Part shown: in pieces, positions 1 to 4,870 of the stretch
Position numbering within the stretch: position 1 is the stretch's first letter
Layout of the letters: the number at the start of each line of letters is the position of its first letter
From: Promethearchaeota archaeon
Lineage (GTDB): Archaea; Asgardarchaeota; Lokiarchaeia; Sigynarchaeales; SOKP01
Reading direction: 5' to 3'
DNA: 5,566 nucleotides
Assembly (NCBI GenBank): GCA_019894655.1
Contig: JAGXNZ010000385.1
Coordinates: 1-5,566 of the forward strand
Notes under the pieces: model-generated
Told to the model about the DNA's origin: nothing
What the model saw: the letters and a program-made list of their open reading frames with translations, nothing else
Database searches by the model: none
Made by a program: the position numbers and the translations under genes

Positions 1-20
1 AATTTTCGTTCAGAATTGAT

Positions 21-27
21 AAAAAAA
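21..27 (-). terminator. T-tract terminator of the tRNA gene
   Basis: Seven consecutive T on the minus strand begin two bases after the discriminator base. Archaeal RNA polymerase terminates on such U-tracts, so this is the likely 3' end of the tRNA transcript. Confidence 0.6.
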
Positions 28-28
28 G

Positions 29-132
29 TGGGAGCGACCGGATTTGAACCGGTGACCAACAAGTCTGGAGCCTGCCGCGTTCAGCACTATGGACCGAAAG
101 GGCATAGTTATACCGGGCTTCGCCACGCCCCC
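29..132 (-). tRNA. trnW: tRNA-Trp (anticodon CCA) with a D-arm intron
   Basis: Read on the minus strand, this gives a full cloverleaf once a 30-nt intron (80-109) is removed; the mature tRNA is 74 nt. The acceptor arm pairs GGGGGCG with CGCTCCC (one G-U pair) and the discriminator is A. The spliced D-stem is GCGA/TCGC with a loop containing GG. The anticodon stem is GCAGG/CTTGT (two G-U pairs) around loop CTCCAGA, so the anticodon is CCA. The T-arm is ACCGG-TTCAAAT-CCGGT. CCA is not encoded: after the discriminator come one C and seven T. The anticodon loop is uninterrupted, so the 37/38 intron common in archaeal tRNA-Trp is absent. Without splicing the D-stem cannot close fully, which supports the intron call. 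Confidence 0.93.
80..109 (-). other. tRNA-Trp intron between positions 22 and 23
   Basis: The intron forms a hairpin, ACTATG paired with CATAGT. Next to it a 4-bp helix pairs exon CGGT with intron GCTG (two G-U pairs). The helix is flanked by the 3-nt bulges ATA and AAC. Cutting each bulge between its second and third base, as the archaeal splicing endonuclease does, gives AT^A and AA^C and rejoins exons that restore the A13-U22 and C23-G12 pairs of the D-stem. The outer exonic helix is weak, so this is a relaxed bulge-helix-bulge. At 30 nt it is too short to be the box C/D guide RNA found in many euryarchaeal tRNA-Trp introns. Confidence 0.85.
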
Positions 133-158
133 GTGTTTTAGGAAAATAAGTCGTGGCG
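121..158. repeat. 7-bp GC-rich inverted repeat joining tRNA 5' end and its leader
   Basis: CGCCACG at 121-127 and CGTGGCG at 152-158 are exact reverse complements, separated by 24 bp. The first arm is tRNA positions 6-12 and the second lies in the otherwise very AT-rich upstream DNA. If the precursor begins far enough upstream, the leader could pair with tRNA bases needed for the acceptor and D stems. The arms are seen; any role is inference. Confidence 0.5.
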
Positions 159-159
159 T

Positions 160-180
160 AAAATAATTTGTTTTAAATAA
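160..180 (-). promoter_or_regulatory. Probable TATA region of tRNA-Trp, in the 133-281 gap
   Basis: Two A/T stretches on the minus strand, TTATTTAAAA at 171-180 and AAATTATTTT at 161-170, lie about 30-45 bp upstream of the tRNA 5' end. Either could be the TATA box, giving a leader of roughly 8-20 nt. I see no gene in 133-281; besides this it holds the terminator T-tract of the membrane zinc-ribbon gene. Confidence 0.35.
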
Positions 181-251
181 CAACTAATTTATAAATTTAC
201 TAATTACTTATTTTATTTCAGTTTTATGAAATGTCTAAATAATTTAGGATT

Positions 252-260
252 AAAAAAAAA
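252..260 (-). terminator. T9 terminator after the membrane zinc-ribbon gene
   Basis: Nine T in a row on the minus strand start about 21 bp past the stop codon at 282-284. No hairpin precedes them, as is normal for archaeal intrinsic termination. Confidence 0.5.
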
Positions 261-281
261 TTTGGACTTTCAATTTCACAT

Positions 282-776
282 CTATACAATTTTTGAACCA
301 CAGAATTCACAAAACCTAAGGTTTTCAGCATTTTTTAAAGATGCCCCGCAAGTTTGACAAAAATTAGGTTTTTCTGGTAAATGTTCTCCCTTATCATATA
401 CTTTAAACTCAAAGGATAATTTATCTCCTTCGTATTTTGGGAATTCAAATCCACAATTGTCGCAATAATTAATATTTCCATCCATGTAAATGTTACAATT
501 TGGGCATTTGTTTATTAGTTTTAAACCACAATTACGGCAAAATTCTGTGTATATACTTATTGGAATCTTGCAGCGGGGACAATGTTTTTTGGATTCCCCA
601 GTATATCGGTAAACGATGAGACCAATAAATGTAATAGCTAATATTGGAATTATAATAACTAATAGAATGACTACTTCAATAAAAAAAAGTCCTATTGTGA
701 GGAAACTAACGACTAAAAAAACAACTAAACCAATTATTATTGAGAAACTTTTTTTGTTGTAATCTCGAACACTCAT
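282..776 (-). CDS. Membrane protein with three zinc ribbons
   Basis: A 164-residue protein with an ATG start and TAG stop. Residues 11-31 and 32-56 are two hydrophobic segments with almost no loop between them, so a membrane hairpin is likely. The basic stretches before (KK at 8-9) and after it (YRYTGESKK) suggest both ends are cytoplasmic. Three zinc ribbons follow: C66/C69/C80/C83 and C91/C94/C105/C108, both CX2CX10CX2C and resembling the double zinc ribbon family, then C140/C143/C156/C159 (CX2CX12CX2C) after a 31-residue linker. All twelve cysteines are present. Such ribbons bind protein or nucleic acid partners, and no enzymatic residues are visible. It lies 58 bp downstream of the 57-residue zinc-ribbon gene on the same strand; no T-tract separates them, so co-transcription is plausible. 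The specific function is unknown. Confidence 0.88.
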   Translation of the reverse strand: MSVRDYNKKSFSIIIGLVVFLVVSFLTIGLFFIEVVILLVIIIPILAITFIGLIVYRYTGESKKHCPRCKIPISIYTEFCRNCGLKLINKCPNCNIYMDGNINYCDNCGFEFPKYEGDKLSFEFKVYDKGEHLPEKPNFCQTCGASLKNAENLRFCEFCGSKIV

Positions 777-834
777 TTAGGAAAATTTGTTCCACATATA
801 ATTAGATTCTATAACTAGTAAAGATTTTATCATT

Positions 835-1008
835 TTAATATAATTCTCTTTTATCTTGTGCTGTTTTACAATATGGGCAAAATCTTGTATCAATAGCAAT
901 CTTTTCCTTGCAGGCGAAGCATAAATATTCATTATCCCCAAATTGGATTTTTTTTTCAATTACATTTAGCTCTTCTTCTCTATTTTCTGGTGTTTTTTTA
1001 TCTGGCAT
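835..1008 (-). CDS. Small single zinc-ribbon protein, 57 residues
   Basis: Reading the minus strand from the ATG at 1006-1008 to the TAA at 835-837 gives a 57-residue protein beginning MPDKKTPENREEE. The first 25 residues are charged and probably disordered. The rest is a zinc ribbon with C30/C33 (CFAC) and C44/C47 (CPYC), spacing CX2CX10CX2C, the same as in the neighbouring membrane protein and in the 231-residue protein at 3466-4161. An intact ribbon with this spacing is strong evidence that this frame is coding; the longer overlapping minus-strand frame at 777-959 has no such pattern. No Shine-Dalgarno sequence precedes the ATG. An A/T box at 1026-1035, centred about 22 bp upstream, would suit a leaderless transcript. 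The role is unknown; a small adaptor or regulator is possible. Confidence 0.8.
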   Translation of the reverse strand: MPDKKTPENREEELNVIEKKIQFGDNEYLCFACKEKIAIDTRFCPYCKTAQDKRELY

Positions 1009-1011
1009 AGT

Positions 1012-1029
1012 TAATTCAAGTTTGAATTA
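1012..1029. promoter_or_regulatory. 18-bp dyad, candidate operator
   Basis: TAATTCAA and TTGAATTA form perfect 8-bp arms around a 2-bp centre (GT). The dyad lies 3 bp upstream of the small zinc-ribbon start codon, between that ATG and a candidate TATA element (TATTAATAAT on the minus strand, 1026-1035). A dimeric regulator bound here would block transcription initiation. The symmetry is seen; the operator role is inference. Confidence 0.45.
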
Positions 1030-1208
1030 TTAATATCTACAATCTACTATAATAGTGAACGTGAGCAAAGTCTATAAAAAAAATGGAGTCCAATTTTAGT
1101 CAGACTATGACAAAATTTAAGAGCCATTCATAATTCTAGAGATGTATAATATATCCTTTTGAGTTCTATCACTAAAAAAAATTATATAATTTAGGAGATT
1201 TAATAGAA
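1030..1208 (+). promoter_or_regulatory. Divergent promoter region and eS30 promoter
   Basis: This stretch separates the small zinc-ribbon gene from eS30. Two TATA-like boxes face eS30: TATAATAT at 1145-1152, and ATTATATAAT at 1181-1190, centred about 23 bp before the ATG. The nearer box would give a leaderless mRNA. The farther one would give a leader of about 35 nt that includes AGGAGA at 1193-1198, a Shine-Dalgarno-like site 10 nt before the ATG. Two short odd dyads are also present (ACTAT-A-ATAGT at 1046-1056 and TAGTC-A-GACTA at 1097-1107); they may be chance. No credible ORF is seen. Confidence 0.4.
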
Positions 1209-1415
1209 ATGCCAGGATCTCATGGAAGTTTAACAAAAGCGGGTAAAGTAAAGCAGCAAACACCCAAAATAACCAGAACTGGAGTAAATTCGAAGAAGAA
1301 AAAACCACCTCGGATGAGATTTCGTTTTCTTTATGAGCAGCGAATAGAGAAGGGAAAATATGCTGGACAAAAAGAGTCTCTCGGTGCTAAGCGCGCAAGC
1401 TATAAACGTAATTAA
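1209..1415 (+). CDS. rps30e: Small ribosomal subunit protein eS30
   Basis: A 68-residue, strongly basic protein. Residues 1-24 (MPGSHGSLTKAGKVKQQTPK and following) match the conserved eS30 opening of HGSLxxAGKVxxQTPK, followed by a lysine cluster (KKKKPPR) and the RFxYxxR core. eS30 sits at the shoulder of the 30S/40S subunit near the decoding region. It is known from TACK and Asgard archaea and eukaryotes and is generally absent from Euryarchaeota, so it is a lineage marker here. In eukaryotes it is made as a fusion with a ubiquitin-like protein (FAU); here it stands alone. The C-terminal part after the core, about 25 residues, is basic and looks longer than in many archaeal homologues, which I recall as being near 50-60 residues. 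It is monocistronic: divergent from the zinc-ribbon gene upstream and convergent with the TPR gene downstream. Confidence 0.95.
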   Translation: MPGSHGSLTKAGKVKQQTPKITRTGVNSKKKKPPRMRFRFLYEQRIEKGKYAGQKESLGAKRASYKRN

Positions 1416-1421
1416 TAAGGG

Positions 1422-1427
1422 TTTTTT
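1422..1427 (+). terminator. Short T-tract after eS30
   Basis: Six T follow GGG just after the eS30 stop, inside the 18-bp space before the convergent TPR gene's stop. A U-tract like this can terminate archaeal transcription, and the position fits. Confidence 0.4.
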
Positions 1428-1433
1428 AAATAA

Positions 1434-3323
1434 TTACGCGATAACTCCAATTTTTTTCAGCTGGTTTATTAAAACCTGACTTTGCTTGTAATAATGTGTA
1501 GAGTTATTACTGTCCTTCGCAATTATATCATAATAATCACACATCAATAAGTTCCAACGTATTGCTCTACGAATGCCTGGAATTTCTTTTAAATTAAGCG
1601 AAAGTTTTTTTTCAATATTTTTCATTAGATAAAGCGCTTTCTTTGAATCTACTCTATGATGTATATAAAACTCGGCTAATTCTAAAACCAAATCATAGAG
1701 TATTGGAACGGATTCTTTATCATCAAAGTTAATACCAACTGAATCTATTCCAGTTCTCAAAAGTTTTTGGGCTTGAGAAAGATTACCTTTAGATTTGTAA
1801 TTTTTTGCTCGCATGAGATGGTAATTAAGCTTAACTTTGATAGAGCTATTACCTAACTGGTAAGACTTTCTAAAATCCATTTTAGCATCTGCTAATTTAT
1901 TTTGCTCTAAATGAATTAGACCTGTATATAGATAAGCCATTCCTAGAAATTCGTCCTTATTCATAGATGGTTCCTCGTTTTCTAAGAAATTTACGATGAT
2001 ATTGAAATGTTCTATTGCTTTATCATATTCTTCCTTCTTATAAAGCCATTTACCTAAGTGATAGTGAATTTTAATGATATACTCAATAGGAACCTCTCCT
2101 GATTTAGCTACTCCTAAAGCACTTCGTAAGTAATTTATAGCTATCTCTTCTTGATTGAGTGATGTAGCAATCGCTCTCAATTTTAATAATATTGATACGA
2201 CCACTTTTTTTTGGCGATTCTTATTAAATATTTTTAATGAATTATTTAGAAGTTGAGTTGCTTCATCAAATCGATAATTTTTAGCTAAAAATTCAGCATC
2301 AATATAGGAATAAATTGATTTTAAGACCTCAAAATTAGTAGGTGGGGAATTAAAAAGATCGTTATGGATTTGATATAATTCTCCTTTAGCCAATGTACTT
2401 TCATAGTGTAGAGCCGAAAAAGGAAAATTATTCATTCCTGATTCAAAATCGTTCGAATCTAATTCTATTTTAGGATTAAACTTGACAAAATCATTTTGAT
2501 TGATTTTTGCTAAATTAATTATTTCTATGATCGAGTTCATCAGCATACGCGAAAATTTAATCCAATTCTCAACATAAGTTTCTAGGCGAAACTCAGCGTC
2601 GTCAAATAAAGAACTTACAATATATGGCGTATAGGAGTCGAATGATGATCTAATATAGAATTTATCGTATTCTAAATCTTTAAAAAAAGTAAAATACCCT
2701 CTTTCTAAAATAAAGAATTCATCAAAAGGTTCATCGTTGGAAAAAAATAATGTTTCTGATGTTCGAAGCTTTGGTACTCCTTCTGTTAACTCCCAAGGTA
2801 ATTTAAAAGTTGGTTTTAACCTAACTTTATCTAAAATACTTACGATTTTATTAACATATACCTTATCGTAATTCTCGAACTCATCACGTTTATTCATAAG
2901 TGATATACGTATACGGTTTAACCATCTACTATCGTTTTCGTCAGTGATTGTTTCAGGAATTATTTTGTTCAATAATTCAAGGAGGAGAACCTCCTTACCT
3001 TTGATAGGAAAATTATGTTCCAGTGAAATTTGAAGAGCTAAATCTCTAAGCATTTTCAAGATGAATATAATTACTTTGTTTGTGTTTTGATTCAAATCCC
3101 ACAATTTAAAAGCAAGACTGATTCGGAAACTTACTATCTCTAACGGAAAATTTAGTCTTAGAGGCAATGAAACAGGAAATTTAATCGTTAGTAGTATTAA
3201 TTTATCCTTTTTTACACTGTATCTAAAATAATTCTCTATAGAACCGTCTATCTTGAATCCATTTTTCTCGATTGCATCCTTTAAATTTTCGAGTTCTCCA
3301 GACGAAAAAGGTCTAAGTGACAT
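1434..3323 (-). CDS. TPR-repeat protein with an unrecognised N-terminal half
   Basis: A 629-residue soluble protein with no signal peptide or membrane segment. The C-terminal half is a helical repeat array of about six or seven TPR-like units: roughly 334-367, 377-410, 417-448 (HYHLGKWLYKKEEYDKAIEHF, the clearest), 458-491, 497-530, and degenerate units near 541-575 and 587-620. TPR arrays bind protein partners. Residues 1-300 match nothing I recognise. Residues 7-105 read as a helix, several strands with a proline-punctuated IKFPVSLPLRLNFPLEI segment, then a long helix; this order recalls RWD/UBC-like folds but is only an impression. No catalytic motif is visible, and the only cysteine is C595. 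The ATG at 3321-3323 is the first in frame after the divergent spacer. A scaffold or adaptor role is the reasonable inference. Confidence 0.85.
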   Translation of the reverse strand: MSLRPFSSGELENLKDAIEKNGFKIDGSIENYFRYSVKKDKLILLTIKFPVSLPLRLNFPLEIVSFRISLAFKLWDLNQNTNKVIIFILKMLRDLALQISLEHNFPIKGKEVLLLELLNKIIPETITDENDSRWLNRIRISLMNKRDEFENYDKVYVNKIVSILDKVRLKPTFKLPWELTEGVPKLRTSETLFFSNDEPFDEFFILERGYFTFFKDLEYDKFYIRSSFDSYTPYIVSSLFDDAEFRLETYVENWIKFSRMLMNSIIEIINLAKINQNDFVKFNPKIELDSNDFESGMNNFPFSALHYESTLAKGELYQIHNDLFNSPPTNFEVLKSIYSYIDAEFLAKNYRFDEATQLLNNSLKIFNKNRQKKVVVSILLKLRAIATSLNQEEIAINYLRSALGVAKSGEVPIEYIIKIHYHLGKWLYKKEEYDKAIEHFNIIVNFLENEEPSMNKDEFLGMAYLYTGLIHLEQNKLADAKMDFRKSYQLGNSSIKVKLNYHLMRAKNYKSKGNLSQAQKLLRTGIDSVGINFDDKESVPILYDLVLELAEFYIHHRVDSKKALYLMKNIEKKLSLNLKEIPGIRRAIRWNLLMCDYYDIIAKDSNNSTHYYKQSQVLINQLKKIGVIA

Positions 3324-3328
3324 AAATT

Positions 3329-3344
3329 AATAACGAAAGTTATT
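3329..3344. repeat. Small perfect dyad before the TPR gene
   Basis: AATAAC-GAAA-GTTATT forms a 6-bp stem with a 4-base loop, starting 5 bp upstream of the TPR gene's ATG. On the minus strand it would lie in or next to the 5' leader; an A/T-rich TATA candidate lies at 3357-3367. It could be an operator or a leader hairpin, but an AT-rich 6-bp arm can also arise by chance. Confidence 0.3.
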
Positions 3345-3405
3345 GCTTTAATAGACAAATAAAAATTTAGATTATTAATTTTTATCCATATCCTCATATT
3401 ATCAG

Positions 3406-3413
3406 TTATAAAT
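3406..3413 (+). promoter_or_regulatory. Candidate TATA box of the MIT-like gene
   Basis: TTATAAAT is the best TATA match in the 142-bp divergent region 3324-3465. It predicts a start near 3433 and a leader of about 30 nt. No Shine-Dalgarno sequence is visible before the ATG at 3466. Apart from this, the dyad at 3329-3344 and a TATA candidate for the opposite gene, I see nothing else in this spacer. Confidence 0.4.
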
Positions 3414-3465
3414 AATGATTTATTTATTCTTCTTGAGAAATAATTAAAGTTTTAGTCTGTTTAAA

Positions 3466-4161
3466 ATGGATATCGCAAAATTCAACAAGGAACTTAGTTA
3501 TAAAGTTGCGAAAGCAAATGGACTCGAAAAAATTCATAAATATCAGGAAGCTGTAGATTTATGGTTAGAAATTAGCGAGATGACTTTAGGAGTATCTAAA
3601 ACGCCAAATCTCGAATTTTCTTACAAATCAATGCTTATTGATAAGACTAAACAGATGATAGAACATATTAAAAACCTCAAACAAAAACTCATAAGTCAGA
3701 GAAGAATAGTTCAACATATAGAACAGACGCCCATTCATCAAAGTCCGGTTTCAGAACTAAAAGCAAAACCAACAATAAGCGAGACTAGAGTCAAATCCGT
3801 GCCAGATTCAACTTCCGAACTTTCGGGTGAATCTGAGACAATTATTACCAAGGATGATATTAAAGAAGTTAAAGTTGTGAAAAGCAGTGATATTAAAAAT
3901 CTACCCATTGGATTCACGGAAATTGAAACTACTGAAGATTTTAAAATCATATCTCCGCACGATAAAGACTATGTTAAAAAAATCTTAAGTCAGGATCACA
4001 ATATGGATGTTTTTAAACAGGAAGAGAAGGATTTACCGTTACCAAAAAAAATTGAACCATATCCACCTAGCGATAAATCAAATATTATTTGTTTTGCTTG
4101 TGGTAGTGAGCTCCCAGCTAATTCTAAAGTATGTCCCACTTGCGGTACAAATTTAAAATAA
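3466..4161 (+). CDS. MIT-like domain protein with C-terminal zinc ribbon
   Basis: A 231-residue protein in three parts. Residues about 5-75 form three predicted helices with the pattern of MIT domains: helix 1 (5-22), then KYQEAVDLWLEISEM (26-39), like the MIT signature of G-x-Y-x-E-A-L-x-L-Y, a loop (GVSKTPNLEF), and helix 3 (50-75, ending MIEHIKNLKQKL). MIT domains bind the C-terminal tails of ESCRT-III proteins; Asgard archaea have ESCRT-III and an MIT-bearing Vps4. Residues about 80-200 are a Ser/Thr/Glu/Lys-rich, probably disordered linker that ends in a proline-rich stretch (DLPLPKKIEPYPP, 189-201). Residues 209-226 are a zinc ribbon, C209/C212/C223/C226, CX2CX10CX2C. No AAA+ ATPase domain is present, so it is not Vps4. 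A single TPR-like hairpin is the main alternative for the N-terminus. It is divergent from the TPR gene and convergent with the deacetylase gene. Confidence 0.85.
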   Translation: MDIAKFNKELSYKVAKANGLEKIHKYQEAVDLWLEISEMTLGVSKTPNLEFSYKSMLIDKTKQMIEHIKNLKQKLISQRRIVQHIEQTPIHQSPVSELKAKPTISETRVKSVPDSTSELSGESETIITKDDIKEVKVVKSSDIKNLPIGFTEIETTEDFKIISPHDKDYVKKILSQDHNMDVFKQEEKDLPLPKKIEPYPPSDKSNIICFACGSELPANSKVCPTCGTNLK

Positions 4162-4177
4162 AGGTCGTTTCTTCTTA

Positions 4178-4861
4178 CTAAAAATTGTAAAAACGTCCAG
4201 CATCATCTAAGGAAAAGACACCAAATCTCTCAGATCTCTTTCTCTTCAAGGTAAGCCACCCCATTCTTGTATCTTTAAGAGCTAATTGAGTCTTATAAAG
4301 AGCCATTATATCGTATATTTGATCACGGTATTCTGCTATGCGAATTTTTACTTGTTTTTCCATAGGAGCCTTCATTAGATTGTAAATCGCGTACACATAA
4401 AATTCGGTATTTACAAGGTTTAGTTCTATAGCCGCTTCTTTAGCAATGATATGCGTTGCTTGATGATCTGGATGATTATTATTGTCGCTGGGCATCAATA
4501 TCCGATCTGCATCGAAAATAATCGTTTTAGCAAGAGTTATTCCTCTGCTTATTTGATTCAAAGCGTCTTGATCGTGGAATTCAAACATATGAACATTTTT
4601 ATTCGGAAAACCAAAAGCTTTAGCAACTGATGTTGCTTCTTTAAGTCCGATTTCCCCTATCTGATCATCACTTAAATTAATATATTCCTTTGCCTCTTCT
4701 ATTAAAATTTGATTATTCTTTTTTCCCCATGTGATGAAAGCTCGATTGTCTGTTACATAGACTATATGGACTTTATGGCCTTCTTCCATCCATTTTAATA
4801 TGGATCCTGCGCACGAAAATATCTCATCGTCGGGATGAGGTACGAAAATTACTATCTTCAC
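4178..4861 (-). CDS. PIG-L/LmbE-family zinc-dependent deacetylase
   Basis: A 227-residue protein, the normal length for the PIG-L family, which removes N-acetyl groups from amino sugars using zinc. The family motif PHPDDE is at residues 8-13 and HPDH at 130-133. By analogy with MshB, H9, D12 and H133 bind zinc, D11 is the base and H130 assists catalysis. The C-terminal pattern YKTQL (189-193) and RSERF (209-213) also fits the family. The core follows a Rossmann-like order with no signal peptide, so it is cytoplasmic. The start is GTG at 4859-4861: an in-frame TAA lies 6 bp upstream, so no earlier start exists. It begins 9 bp after the stop of the RNase H-like gene and surely shares its transcript. 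The substrate cannot be told from sequence; sugar-lipid or glycan precursors are candidates. Confidence 0.92.
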   Translation of the reverse strand: MKIVIFVPHPDDEIFSCAGSILKWMEEGHKVHIVYVTDNRAFITWGKKNNQILIEEAKEYINLSDDQIGEIGLKEATSVAKAFGFPNKNVHMFEFHDQDALNQISRGITLAKTIIFDADRILMPSDNNNHPDHQATHIIAKEAAIELNLVNTEFYVYAIYNLMKAPMEKQVKIRIAEYRDQIYDIMALYKTQLALKDTRMGWLTLKRKRSERFGVFSLDDAGRFYNF

Positions 4862-4870
4862 AATTTACTT

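Noticed and set aside
29..132. Split or permuted tRNA, or a pseudo-tRNA, because of the long D-region
   Set aside because: A bulge-helix-bulge intron explains the extra 30 nt exactly and leaves a complete 74-nt cloverleaf in normal order.
133..281. CRISPR repeats, insertion sequence ends or an attachment site beside the tRNA gene
   Set aside because: No repeated units, no transposase or integrase, and no duplicated tRNA 3' end were found anywhere in the window.
777..959. 60-residue minus-strand ORF upstream of the membrane zinc-ribbon gene
   Set aside because: It overlaps most of the 57-residue zinc-ribbon gene in another frame, and its translation shows no domain pattern, whereas the alternative frame has a complete zinc ribbon.
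1083..1133. 16-codon plus-strand ORF (MESNFSQ...) in the divergent region
   Set aside because: Too short, with no ribosome binding site or recognisable pattern; expected by chance.
1117..1308. 63-residue minus-strand ORF rich in Leu/Phe
   Set aside because: It lies opposite the eS30 gene; its hydrophobic content is the antisense of Lys/Glu-rich codons, and it has no promoter or domain.
3738..3950. 70-residue minus-strand ORF that looks like a membrane segment
   Set aside because: It is antisense to the Ser/Glu/Lys-rich linker of the MIT-like protein, which makes it artificially hydrophobic.
3466..4161. Vps4 ATPase
   Set aside because: The N-terminus is MIT-like, but there are no Walker A or B motifs and the protein ends in a zinc ribbon.
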